A stretch of 64,000 bases of DNA, taken from assembly GCF_014649115.1 (NCBI RefSeq), contig NZ_BMSK01000007.1, positions 124,001 through 188,000 on the forward strand. The letters are read 5' to 3'. Below the pieces are notes generated by a model that saw only the letters and a list, made by a program, of their open reading frames with translations, was not told the DNA's origin and made no database searches. The position numbers and the translations under genes were made by a program. This document shows, piece by piece, positions 1 through 7,898 of the stretch. Each line of letters opens with the position of its first letter. The stretch's first letter is position 1. The stretch comes from Streptomyces eurythermus. GTDB lineage: Bacteria > Actinomycetota > Actinomycetes > Streptomycetales > Streptomycetaceae.

Positions 1-53
1 TTCCGCTCACCGCCAGCGAGGCCGCCATGATGGCCACATGCCGTGACGCTTGA
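1..53 (+). other. Possible 3' end of an upstream gene
   Basis: Frame 3 is open from the window edge and ends in TGA at 51-53, reading PLTASEAAMMATCRDA. This could be the tail of a protein that starts outside the window, but 16 residues identify no family and the frame may be chance. Confidence 0.2.
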
Positions 54-439
54 GGGCACTCACCATAACTCCCCACCTCTCTTCAGGATTGGAGTTTCTT
101 GACTGTAGAACTAGCGGCGCGATGCCTCGTGCACGACCTGCACTGGTCCGGTCGGCAGCCCAAGCACGCCTTGTGTTTCCTTGGCATGGCGCCGACTTCC
201 CAAGCTTCCCCTGGCGTCCATCCGGGTGCAACTTCAGCAGTCAACGCACTTCAACACTGACGCTCCACGCGAGTAGATGCAGATCCGGCATGGTGGGAAA
301 ACGCTCGCTCGCAGGGGTGAACGTTGCGGCGGTCCGATTGGCGGGAGGCGTGAAAGGGGAGACGCGTGTTCCGAATGACTGGTGATCAAGGAGGAAGAGG
401 GTCATCGGAAAGCAAGAACTCATCGACGCGGTGAAGTTC
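54..439. other. Stretch without recognisable gene
   Basis: About 390 bases lie between the possible gene tail and the first gene remnant. Composition is less GC-biased than in the genes further right. Short open frames on both strands show no Streptomyces-like third-position bias and no motif I recognise. It is probably decayed flanking DNA of the mobile element that left the neighbouring fragments. Confidence 0.4.
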
Positions 440-1390
440 ACGTCTGGCAAGGCGTTCCAGGGCGCTGCGAATAAACGCTGATGCTGATATCCGGCACCAT
501 CCGGCGCGGGTAATGGTGCGGGCCTTCTCTTCCAGTACCGCCCAGTCGCCTCGTCCCGTGCATTCTCGATGACGAGGGCGGTGTGGGCTGCGGTCATGAG
601 CTGGTGGCGGGAGCGTTCGTCTAAAGGCAAGGGCGCGGTCGGGTCCTTCCAGCGGAGGCACGCCGAACTGGGTGGCCCCGTCGGCGGCGGCACGCTGTTC
701 CTCGGCGCGCTTGGCGGCGAGCCACTCTTCCTTGGAGGCGGTGTCGTTGCTGTGGGGCGGCCTTCCAGTAGTCGGTGCAGTCTCGTACGGCGAGCCGGCG
801 GGCGAACCCGGCCCGCGGAGACGGAGGGAGAGTTCGCCGTCGCGCAGTCGGGCCTACGCTCGGCGGGTGGTGGCCGTGCTGCGGGCCGGTGATGTGGGAG
901 GTTCGGTGCTCACGGCTGGACGGGGCGGTGCCGGAGTGCTGTGTGGGGGCAGGACGGCGACGGTCGCACCGAGGTCTTCGGCAGCGTCGTGGACTTCCTG
1001 GGTGAGGAAGGCCAGTTGGCGGCCGAGGGCGGCGAGCCGGGCGCCGATCTGCCGGCCGCGGACGGTGTGGCAGGGCGTAGGAGAAGCGGGCCGCGGTGTC
1101 GAGGAGGCGTTCCAGCCGGACCAGGGGCCCGGCATCGTAGCCGGGCCGTGCGGCGGTGAGCGCGCCTCGGAGACCTCGCCGACGGTGCGGGCCTCGATGA
1201 CGTCCTGGAGCAGTTCTTGGGCGGGCCGCTCGAGCGTGGGCTCGGGCCGGTCGGAGCGGGAGGCGGCGTCCGGGCGCAGGACTCCGGGCGGGACCGCGCG
1301 GAGCAGGGCCTGGCCGGCGGCCAGGGCGATGACGTGGAGGTGTCGTCCTGCGGTGTCGGCCTGGTGGCGCGGTCGTGCGGCGGCGGTGGC
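440..1390 (-). pseudogene. Frameshifted remnant of a streptomycete accessory (mobile-element type) hypothetical gene
   Basis: Coding-like segments are scattered over the minus-strand frames. One around 1330-1150 reads ELLQDVIEARTVGEVSEA, one around 1080-950 reads RQIGARLAALGRQLAFLTQE, one around 750-650 reads EEWLAAKRAEEQRAAADGAT, and one around 620-490 reads SRHQLMTAAHTALV and VLEEKARTITRAGW. Together they resemble one conserved hypothetical protein I associate with Streptomyces integrative elements, broken by several frameshifts. Its function is unknown. Boundaries are approximate because each end was placed where recognisable coding sequence fades. Confidence 0.5.
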
Positions 1391-1397
1391 GTGCGAC

Positions 1398-1623
1398 GAC
1401 CGGGCCGCCTACGCTCCGAACGCAGGATCAAGGCCGCTCCCCTCCCCCGCGACAGGAGCCCGCGGGCGTTCGACTTCGACGCCAACCCCAACATCGACCC
1501 GGTTACCGTCAATACGCTCGCCACCTCGAGTGGGCCAAGAAGGGTGAGCCACTCTGCCTCATCGGTGACTCCGGCACCGGCAAGTCGCACCTGCTGATCG
1601 CGCTCGACACCGAGGCCGCGATG
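1398..1623 (+). pseudogene. istB: IS21-family istB fragment (transposition helper ATPase)
   Basis: Two frames together spell the start of IstB, the AAA+ helper ATPase of IS21-type transposition. The first frame gives SERRIKAAPLPR and FDFDANPNIDPVTVNTLA. After a frameshift near 1520 the next frame gives LEWAKKGEPLCLIGDSGTGK, which contains the Walker A loop GDSGTGKS, then LLIALDTEAAM. Homology stops at about 1623, so Walker B and the C-terminal half are missing. The partner transposase istA is not visible. The fragment is frameshifted, truncated and non-functional. Confidence 0.75.
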
Positions 1624-1892
1624 CCGGTTGGCGGGCGGTGGGCGGTGTTCGGGTGTTCTGGTTCGAGGACAGCGGCCTGGCATTTGACGGCGCTGCGGAC
1701 GAAGTCGCGATGTCCTACGCGGAGTACTGCCTCACTGGCCGAGTTTCCCGGCCGGGGTCGGCCAGGCGGAGGCCGCGCCCAGACCTTGGTCAAGGTGTGG
1801 GTTCACTCCGTACCGTTCGGCGATCTCGGAAGTGATGAAGCCGGGTCGGACCAGCTCGAGGCGGAGGAGTCCGTAGTGAGGCCGGCACGATG
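1624..1892. other. Scrambled sequence between mobile-element fragments
   Basis: Between the istB break and the integrase tail no frame stays coding-like. The minus strand holds a short stretch (RLELVRPGFITSEIAERYGV, about 1890-1810) that looks faintly like a helix-turn-helix segment, but it is too short and degenerate to name. The stretch is read as a junction produced by successive insertions and deletions. Confidence 0.35.
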
Positions 1893-2018
1893 GCTCGGGG
1901 TTCCTCCCCGGCCGTCACGCTTGGTTACTATGCTCACTTCGTGCCTTGGGGCCGGAGCCGAGGGCCCGCGGCGATCGATGGACTGCTGGGGAGGAGGGGA
2001 CATGAGCGTGCCGGTTGA
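1893..2018 (+). pseudogene. C-terminal remnant of a tyrosine recombinase (integrase)
   Basis: The frame reads VTLGYYAHFVP followed by AAIDGLLG, the usual tail of Streptomyces SAM/pSAM2-like integrases including the catalytic GYYAHF tyrosine region. A TGA at 2016-2018 is followed in the same frame by NSPDSPQG, which I remember as a common end of intact family members, so the stop may be a mutation near the true end. The catalytic core (R-H-R) is missing upstream. It marks an old integration event just left of the hipA-like gene. No tRNA attachment site was recognised. Confidence 0.6.
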
Positions 2019-2123
2019 AACTCCCCAGATTCTCCCCAGGGCTCATCGTGGACATATGCACGGACTGCAGCGCCTTGGACCGGACCATGGAATGCGAGGC
2101 CAGCGAGTGGGGAGCCTTCGAAA

Positions 2124-3038
2124 GTGTTGAGAGAAGTCGCCGCTACCCGCTACATCGAACCCTTGCGCTCGGGTGGCTCCGTCCCCGGGGTCGTCGAGGC
2201 CGATGACCTCGGTACGTACGTCGTGAAGTTCACCGGGTCCGCGCAGGGGCACAAGGCGCTGGTCGCCGAGGTCATCGTCGGGGAACTCGCCCGGGCGCTC
2301 GGTCTGCGCTTCCCGGAGCTGGTGCTCGTGCACTTCGACCCGGCCATCGCCGCCGCCGAGCCGCATCAGGAGGTGCGGGACCTGCACGGCGCCAGCGCGG
2401 GGGTGAACCTCGGCATGGACTATCTGCCGGGGGCCCGGGACTTCACCCCGGAGATCGCCCGGACTTTCGCGGTGGACCCGCTGGAGGCCGGCCGGATCGT
2501 CTGGCTGGACGCGCTGACCGTCAACGTCGACCGTACGGTCCACAGCTCCAACCTGATGGTCTGGCCCACGCTCGGCACCGCGCCGGCCCGGCTGTGGCTC
2601 ATCGACCACGGCGCCGCCCTCGTCTTCCACCACCGCTGGGACACCACGACCCCGGGCCGCCGGTACGACTTCCGGCATCACGCCCTCGGCCACTACGGCC
2701 CCGATGTGCGCGCCGCCGACGCCGAGCTGGCGCCCCGGGTGACCGAGGAGCTGCTGCGCGGGATCGTCGCCGAGGTGCCGGACGCCTGGCTCGCCGAGGA
2801 CGCCGGGTTCGCCACGCCCGACGACGTCCGGGACGCCTACGTCGGCTATCTGCTGGACCGGGTGCGGCTCTCGGCCGAGTGGCTGCCCACCGACTTCCCG
2901 AGCCGCGAGCAGCTGGCCGCCGAGGAGGCCGCCCGCGCGGCCCGCACCCAGGCGGGCCGCCCGGACTGGCTGAAGCGCGTCCCCGACCTGCACGGCAAGC
3001 CGGCGGCGGAGCAGGACTGGTCGGCGCACCTGGGGTGA
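2124..3038 (+). CDS. HipA-like kinase family protein
   Basis: This 304-residue cytoplasmic protein resembles the HipA-family kinases of actinomycetes, which carry the kinase fold of the HipA toxin without its N-terminal subdomain. Visible elements are VVKF with Lys35 (probable ATP lysine), a catalytic-loop-like NVDRTVHSSN with Asp136 and Asn143, and LIDHG with Asp161 as metal ligand. Translation probably starts at the GTG at 2124, since the first residues (LREVAATRYIEPL) match the family start as I know it. In other streptomycetes the gene is often paired with a DUF3037 gene, but none is present here and the next gene is convergent. The substrate is unknown; a toxin role is only inferred from the family name. 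Confidence 0.75.
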   Translation: MLREVAATRYIEPLRSGGSVPGVVEADDLGTYVVKFTGSAQGHKALVAEVIVGELARALGLRFPELVLVHFDPAIAAAEPHQEVRDLHGASAGVNLGMDYLPGARDFTPEIARTFAVDPLEAGRIVWLDALTVNVDRTVHSSNLMVWPTLGTAPARLWLIDHGAALVFHHRWDTTTPGRRYDFRHHALGHYGPDVRAADAELAPRVTEELLRGIVAEVPDAWLAEDAGFATPDDVRDAYVGYLLDRVRLSAEWLPTDFPSREQLAAEEAARAARTQAGRPDWLKRVPDLHGKPAAEQDWSAHLG

Positions 3039-3054
3039 GCCGGGACACGGCGAA

Positions 3055-3080
3055 GGGCCCGGGGGGAAGCCCCCGGGCCC
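3055..3080. terminator. Bidirectional hairpin terminator between hipA-like gene and aceB
   Basis: Perfect 11-bp arms GGGCCCGGGGG (3055-3065) and CCCCCGGGCCC (3070-3080) enclose the 4-base loop GAAG. The hairpin sits between convergent stop codons at 3038 and 3098, so it can serve both genes. No T-run follows, as is usual in Streptomyces. Confidence 0.75.
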
Positions 3081-3097
3081 ACTCGTGGCGGTGACGG

Positions 3098-4723
3098 TCA
3101 GCCGCGCAGCCGCTCGTACGCCGGCAGGGTGAGGAAGTCGGCGTAGTCCTCGTCCAGGGACACCTGGAGCAGCAGGTCGTGCGCCTCCTGCCAGTGGCCG
3201 GCCGCGAAGGCCTCCTCGCCGATCTCCTTGCGGATGGCGTCGAGTTCCTCGGCGGCGACCTTGCGGGCCAGCTCCGGGGTGGCCTTCTCGCCGCCCGCGA
3301 ACTCGACCCCGGCGTTGATCCACTGCCAGATCTGCGAGCGGGAGATCTCGGCGGTGGCCGCGTCCTCCATCAGGTTGAAGATGGCGACGGCGCCGAGCCC
3401 GCGCAGCCAGGCCTCGATGTAACGGATGCCGACCTGGACGGCGTTGACCAGGCCCTCGTACGTCGGCTTGGCGTCGAGCGAGTCGATGGCGATCAGGTCG
3501 GCCGCCGCCACGCGCACGTCCTCGCGCAGCCGGTCCTTCTGGTTGGGCTTGTCGCCGAGGACCTTGTCGAAGGACTCCATGGCGATGGGCACCAGGTCGG
3601 GGTGGGCGACCCAGGAGCCGTCGAAACCGTCGTTCGCCTCGCGGTCCTTGTCGGCGCGGACCTTCTCGAAGGCCACCTTGTTGACCTCCGGGTCCTTGCG
3701 GGACGGGATGAAGGCCGCCATGCCGCCGATGGCGTGCGCGCCGCGCTTGTGGCAGGTGCGGACCAGGAGTTCGGTGTACGCCCGCATGAACGGGGCCGTC
3801 ATCGTGACCGCGTTGCGGTCCGGGAGGACGAACCTGGCGCCGCCGTCACGGAAGTTCTTCACGATGGAGAACAGGTAGTCCCAGCGGCCGGCGTTCAGCC
3901 CGGAGGCGTGGTCGCGCAGTTCGTAGAGGATCTCCTCCATCTCGTACGCCGCCGTGATCGTCTCGATCAGGACGGTGGCGCGGATGGTGCCCTGCGGGAT
4001 GCCGACGTAGTCCTGGGCGAAGACGAACACCTCGTTCCACAGCCGGGCTTCGAGGTGCGACTCGGTCTTGGGCAGGTAGAAGTACGGGCCCTTGCCGAGG
4101 TCGAGCAGCCGCTGGGCGTTGTGGAAGAAGTACAGCCCGAAGTCGACGAGGGCACCGGGGACCGGCGTGCCGTCGGCGTCGACGAGGTGCCGCTCGGTCA
4201 GGTGCCAGCCGCGCGGGCGCATGACGACGGTCGCCAGCTCCTCGTTCGGCCGCAGCGCGTACGACTTGCCGGTGCGCTCGTCGGTGAAGTCGATGTTCCG
4301 GGTGTAGGCGTCGATCAGGTTGAGCTGGCCGAGGACGACGTTCTCCCAGGTGGGCGCGGAGGCGTCCTCGAAGTCGGCGAGCCAGACCCGCGCGCCCGAG
4401 TTGAGCGCGTTGATGGTCATCTTCCGGTCGGTGGGTCCGGTGATCTCGACGCGCCGGTCGTTCAGCGCGGCCGGGGCCGGGGCGACCTTCCAGGAGTCGT
4501 CCGCGCGGATGGCGGCCGTCTCCGGCAGGAAGTCGAGGGTGGAGGTGCGGGCGATCTCGGCGCGGCGCTCGGCCCGGCGGGCGAGGAGTTCGTCACGGCG
4601 CGGGGTGAACCGCCGGTGCAGCTCCGCCACGAAGGCGAGCGCCGCGTCGGTGAGGACCTCCTCCTGCCGGGGCAGGGGCTCGGCGTCGACGATGGCCAGC
4701 GGGGACGGCGCTGGTGCGGACAT
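3098..4723 (-). CDS. aceB: Malate synthase A
   Basis: This 541-residue protein of normal isoform-A length condenses glyoxylate with acetyl-CoA to malate. Typical stretches are KMTINALNSGARVWLADFED early, MRPRGWHL, the ETITAAYEMEEILYELRDH region with the glyoxylate/Mg site, and AWLRGLGAVAIFNLMEDAAT late. The ATG at 4723 follows a GAAGGAAG ribosome site at about 9-base spacing. No aceA lies alongside. Position near allantoinase and allantoicase suggests that it consumes glyoxylate released from ureidoglycolate, as described for AllR-controlled aceB in S. coelicolor. The leader carries palindromes also found in front of allB, so control by the neighbouring IclR protein is inferred. Confidence 0.95.
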   Translation of the reverse strand: MSAPAPSPLAIVDAEPLPRQEEVLTDAALAFVAELHRRFTPRRDELLARRAERRAEIARTSTLDFLPETAAIRADDSWKVAPAPAALNDRRVEITGPTDRKMTINALNSGARVWLADFEDASAPTWENVVLGQLNLIDAYTRNIDFTDERTGKSYALRPNEELATVVMRPRGWHLTERHLVDADGTPVPGALVDFGLYFFHNAQRLLDLGKGPYFYLPKTESHLEARLWNEVFVFAQDYVGIPQGTIRATVLIETITAAYEMEEILYELRDHASGLNAGRWDYLFSIVKNFRDGGARFVLPDRNAVTMTAPFMRAYTELLVRTCHKRGAHAIGGMAAFIPSRKDPEVNKVAFEKVRADKDREANDGFDGSWVAHPDLVPIAMESFDKVLGDKPNQKDRLREDVRVAAADLIAIDSLDAKPTYEGLVNAVQVGIRYIEAWLRGLGAVAIFNLMEDAATAEISRSQIWQWINAGVEFAGGEKATPELARKVAAEELDAIRKEIGEEAFAAGHWQEAHDLLLQVSLDEDYADFLTLPAYERLRG

Positions 4724-4745
4724 GAGCTGTCACTTCCTTCAGCGG

Positions 4746-4859
4746 TGGCACCGGGTGCCAAGTGGCACGAATAGGACAGACAGCGCCCACTGTGCGGTCG
4801 GACGCTTCTGAACAGTGGATAGTAGTTTCCTCATCGTGGAACTTCAATGGTCTGTTGAT
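4746..4859 (-). promoter_or_regulatory. aceB promoter region with candidate AllR-type operator palindromes
   Basis: Three inverted repeats lie upstream of aceB. TTCC-N7-GGAA is at 4827-4841. TTCAAT-N5-GTTGAT is at 4843-4859. TGGCAC-CGG-GTGCCA at 4746-4760 is close to the start codon. The first two have near-identical counterparts upstream of allB, at 7724-7738 and 7816-7832, which makes a shared regulator likely. Assignment to AllR is inference. Confidence 0.55.
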
Positions 4860-4907
4860 GTCGAGATTCTCTGAGTCGAGCGAAGGTGGCGCTGGGTGCC
4901 ACCCCGT

Positions 4908-5516
4908 TCACTCAAGGTGGCTCAGGTCCGCCTCGGTGTCGATGTCGTACGCCTCGGCCACATCCCCGCACTCCACGAGCCGCAGCTCCGCCCGGTGCGC
5001 CAGGAGATAGGCCCGGGCCCCGCGGTCGCCGGTGGCCGCCTCGGCGATGCCCGCCCAGTGCGCCGCCCCGAACAGCACCGGATGGCCGCGTACCCCGTCG
5101 TAGGCGGCCGAGACCAGCGACCGCTCGTCCCGGTAGGCACCCAGCACCCGGGCCGCCGCGGCCGGTCCGATGCCCGGCTGGTCGACCAGGCCCGCCAGCG
5201 CCGCGCGCATCCCCGTGCCGGCGAGCGAGGCCAGTCCCGCGCGCAGCGAGGAGCCCATGCCCTCGGTCCAGTCCGGGTTGTCCACCAGCACACAGCCGTC
5301 CAGTGCGGCGCGGGCCCGCACCTCGTCCGCCGCCGCGCCCAGCACCACATGGATCCGTCCGCACCCGGCCGCGCGCAGCACCTCCACCGCGTGCTCGACC
5401 AGGGGCCGCCCCCGGTGCGTCAGCAGTGCCTTGGGGCGCCCGCCGAGCCGTCGGCCGCCGCCGGCGGCGAGCAGCAGCCCCGCGATCTCCCCGTGAAGTT
5501 CCCGGTTCTCCGTCAT
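4908..5516 (-). CDS. MobA/MocA-like NTP transferase
   Basis: The 202-residue protein has the nucleotidyltransferase start GLLLAAGGGRRLGGRPKALL (nucleotide-binding G-rich loop and Lys), then VLVDNPDWTEGMGSSLRAGL and LVDQPGI, typical of molybdenum-cofactor cytidylyl- or guanylyltransferases. Such enzymes mature xanthine dehydrogenase-type molybdoenzymes, which fits its position between aceB and the allantoin genes in a purine-breakdown neighbourhood, but no xdh genes lie in the window. ATG at 5516 is chosen because the family begins a few residues before the G-rich loop. An inverted repeat GGTGGC-N7-GCCACC at 4885-4903, just past the stop, may be its terminator. The exact nucleotide product cannot be told from sequence. 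Confidence 0.8.
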   Translation of the reverse strand: MTENRELHGEIAGLLLAAGGGRRLGGRPKALLTHRGRPLVEHAVEVLRAAGCGRIHVVLGAAADEVRARAALDGCVLVDNPDWTEGMGSSLRAGLASLAGTGMRAALAGLVDQPGIGPAAAARVLGAYRDERSLVSAAYDGVRGHPVLFGAAHWAGIAEAATGDRGARAYLLAHRAELRLVECGDVAEAYDIDTEADLSHLE

Positions 5517-5731
5517 GGCTCCTGCATACCCGGCGGCGACGGCGACCGGCCGCGGTGCCGAGGTCCGGCGGCGATGGAATCCGGCCGCGCCACCGGAGCC
5601 GGCGTCGACGGAAACCGGCCGCGTGCGCGGTGCCGGTTCCGTTGGGCTGAATTTCGGTCCGCGCTGTGGCGCCGGGGCCCGGAGGTGGCGTTTACTGGCC
5701 CGCGCACAAGGGCGTGCCGACGGGGAGGGCT

Positions 5732-6046
5732 GTGTTGCGGAGCTTGGGGCAGAGGCCGGTGACCGGCATCGACGAGGACCCGAGAGTGGCGGAATTGCGT
5801 ACCGCCGTGTCCCGGCTGCGCCGCCAGCTCGCGGCGTTACCGGCGGACTTCCCCGACCGGGCGATAGCCGAGGACGAGCTGGCGGCCCTGGCCGCGATGG
5901 CCGCCGGAGGCGTCCCGGAGATCCCGCGGCTGCGCGCCTCCCTGCTGCTGGTCGCCGGCGCGATCGGCTCGATGAGCGCGCTGGCCCGGGGGCTGTCCCA
6001 GGTACGCGCCGCCGTGGATCTGTTCGGCGAGCCGCCGCGGGCCTAG
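5732..6046 (+). CDS. DUF5955-like small conserved protein (TTA codon)
   Basis: This 104-residue protein of unknown function is widespread in Streptomyces and I recall it as DUF5955. It contains a charged helix (ELRTAVSRLRRQLAALPADF) and a hydrophobic C-terminal helix (SLLLVAGAIGSMSALARGL). The GTG at 5732 follows GGGGAGGG at 5-base spacing and is preferred over the longer open frame upstream. The Leu at 5837-5839 is encoded by TTA, the rare bldA-tRNA codon, so translation may be limited to late growth. It is divergent from the NTP transferase and convergent with the next gene, with no operon partner. Confidence 0.75.
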   Translation: MLRSLGQRPVTGIDEDPRVAELRTAVSRLRRQLAALPADFPDRAIAEDELAALAAMAAGGVPEIPRLRASLLLVAGAIGSMSALARGLSQVRAAVDLFGEPPRA

Positions 6047-6310
6047 CCGGCCGCCGACGGGGATGTGGCCGGGCTTCGGTGGGGTCGTCATGGGGCATCG
6101 CCGGGTGGCGGCCGGGCGTCAGTCCGGTCGTGGCCGGACTTCGGCAGGGGCGCGACCAGGTGTCGGCCGGGTCGTGATCGGACCTTGGCTGGAGTGTGAC
6201 CAGGTGTCGGCCGGGGCCTGGCCAGGCGTCGGTGCCAGGCGCATCGCGGTCCGGGGCCGGGGCGGTCGCGCGTCGGCCGGGATGCGGTGCGAGGGCGTCC
6301 CGGATCCGGG
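6047..6310. repeat. Low-complexity GGCCGGG-type imperfect repeats
   Basis: The gap between convergent genes is built from imperfect repeats. For example, GACCAGGTGTCGGCCGGG occurs near 6147-6164 and again, almost unchanged, near 6198-6215, and several CGGCCGGG/GTGGCCGG variants are interspersed. The frames are open only because of composition. No gene or clear hairpin terminator was seen. Confidence 0.5.
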
Positions 6311-6727
6311 TCAGCGGCCGTTCCGGCAGCCCGGTGCCGCCGGGATCTCACGGCACCGCTGGTCCTCGTGGGACTGCCCCGCGGCACCGCCGGCGATGAG
6401 CAGGCAGACCACGGTGGCCATGAGGCCTTGGGCGACCACGGTCACGACGGCCCCGGCCCGCGCGGCGATCACGGCCGCCACGAGGGCGACCGCCCCGACC
6501 ACGCCGGCGGCGATCAGGTAGTTCCACAGGGGGTCGGCCGTGACGGTCGATGCCGGGTCGAGGTCGAACCCGGAGAACCACCACAGGCCGAAGATCACGA
6601 CCAGGGCGGCCAGTTCCAGGAACACCAGCCCGCAGCCGGCACCGATGTCGGCACCCCGGTCGGCGTGCCGGTGCGGCCCGGCGTCGCCGGTGGCGTCGAA
6701 GGCCGGCGGGGCGACGGGGAGATCCAT
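6311..6727 (-). CDS. DUF6234-like small membrane protein
   Basis: This 138-residue protein resembles the streptomycete family I recall as DUF6234. An N-terminal hydrophilic segment (about 25 residues) is followed by three likely membrane helices: LVFLELAALVVIFGLWWF, YLIAAGVVGAVALVAAVIAA and VVAQGLMATVVCLLIAGG. The C-terminus carries two cysteines. ATG at 6727 (MDLPVAPP) fits family starts better than the ATG three codons earlier. Function is unknown. It sits downstream of allR on the same strand, 98 bases from its stop, so co-transcription is possible but not shown. Confidence 0.65.
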   Translation of the reverse strand: MDLPVAPPAFDATGDAGPHRHADRGADIGAGCGLVFLELAALVVIFGLWWFSGFDLDPASTVTADPLWNYLIAAGVVGAVALVAAVIAARAGAVVTVVAQGLMATVVCLLIAGGAAGQSHEDQRCREIPAAPGCRNGR

Positions 6728-6825
6728 GCCCGCCACCCTGCCCGCGAGGGCGGGCCGGGCGCATGAGTACGGCTACTCAGCAGACGTGGGGCGGCGGCCG
6801 GACGGCCTCTCCGGCGCCGAGTCGC

Positions 6826-7623
6826 TCAGCCCTGGTTCTGGCTGGCCAGGGCCGCGGAGAGTTCGCGGGCGATCTGCTGGAGCACCGGCACGATCTTCTC
6901 CGTGGCCGTCTCCGTGACCCGTCCGGCCGGCCCCGAGATGGAGATGGCCGCCGCCGTGGGGGAGTCGGGCACGGACACCGCGAGGCAGCGGACCCCGATC
7001 TCCTGCTCGTTGTCGTCCACGGCGTACCCCAGCTGCCGTACCTCCTCCAGCGCCGCGAGGAAGCCCTCCGGCGTGGTGATGGTCTTGTCGGTGGCCGCGG
7101 GCATGCCGGTGCGGGTCAGCAGCGCGCGCACCTCGTCGTCCGGGACCCCGGCGAGCAGCGCCTTGCCGACGCCGGTGGAGTGCGGCAGGACCCGCCGGCC
7201 CACCTCGGTGAACATCCGCATCGAGTGCTTCGACGGCACCTGGGCGACGTACACGATCTCGTCGCCGTCGAGCAGCGCCATGTTGGCCGTCTCGCCGGTC
7301 TCCTCCACCAGTCGGGCCAGGTACGGCCTGGCCCAGGTGCCGAGCAGCCGGGAGGCGGACTCGCCGAGGCGGATCAGGCGGGGGCCGAGCGCGTAGCGCC
7401 GGTTGGCCTGCTGGCGCACATAGCCGCAGGCGACCAGCGTGCGCATCAGGCGGTGGATGGTGGGCAGCGGCAGGCCGCTGGCCGCGGACAGTTCGCTCAG
7501 GCCCACCTCGCCGCCCGCGTCCGCCATCCGCTCGAGCAGGTCGAAGGCGCGCTCCAGGGACTGCACCCCGCCTGCGGCGGAGGGCTTGGCGGAGTCGGTG
7601 GTGCTGGCGCTGGACGTCGGCAC
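6826..7623 (-). CDS. allR: IclR-family repressor of allantoin utilisation (AllR-like)
   Basis: The 265-residue regulator has a winged helix-turn-helix (about residues 18-80: VQSLERAFDLLERMA, SGLPLPTIHRLMRTLVACGY) and an IclR effector domain (about 90-255) with GETANMALLDGDEIVYVAQV, HSTGVGKALLAG and GYAVDDNEQEIGVRCLAVSV. It is divergent from allB-alc. AllR of S. coelicolor represses allantoin genes and aceB and responds to pathway intermediates; orthology is inferred from order and similarity. Paired palindromes in the allR-allB gap and in front of aceB are candidate operators. The N-terminal 18 residues are Ser/Ala-rich and variable in the family. Confidence 0.9.
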   Translation of the reverse strand: MPTSSASTTDSAKPSAAGGVQSLERAFDLLERMADAGGEVGLSELSAASGLPLPTIHRLMRTLVACGYVRQQANRRYALGPRLIRLGESASRLLGTWARPYLARLVEETGETANMALLDGDEIVYVAQVPSKHSMRMFTEVGRRVLPHSTGVGKALLAGVPDDEVRALLTRTGMPAATDKTITTPEGFLAALEEVRQLGYAVDDNEQEIGVRCLAVSVPDSPTAAAISISGPAGRVTETATEKIVPVLQQIARELSAALASQNQG

Positions 7624-7713
7624 GGCGCGTTCCTTTCGGGACTGGCGGGAGAGCAGAAGCCTACCCGGCAGTCGGTTGACTCCCCGCTTGTACGTAGCTA
7701 CGTTCTGCTTGTT

Positions 7714-7832
7714 GGAATTCTAATTCCGCTTTGTGGAAACGTCCAGAGTGGGTATGCCTCGCGTGCCACCTCGAAGGGTGCCTCTTGACGGCGGAGTAGG
7801 GGAAGTGAAGACTCCTTCAACAGAACGTTGAA
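7714..7832. promoter_or_regulatory. allR-allB divergent promoter region with three palindromes
   Basis: Palindromes seen are GGAATT-CT-AATTCC (7714-7727), overlapping TTCC-N7-GGAA (7724-7738), and TTCAAC-AGAAC-GTTGAA (7816-7832). The second and third types recur in the same order upstream of aceB. The gap is AT-richer than its surroundings, as expected for promoters. Binding by AllR is inferred. Confidence 0.6.
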
Positions 7833-7898
7833 GTCCGTTACGTGGGTGTAAATCCCGTTTCCTGGGTGTGAATAACGGCGGTATAGAGAGGGGTTCGG

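Noticed and set aside
3179..4774. 531-residue plus-strand frame opposite malate synthase
   Set aside because: Antisense shadow of aceB. Composition is Val/Gly/Asp/Leu-rich without domains.
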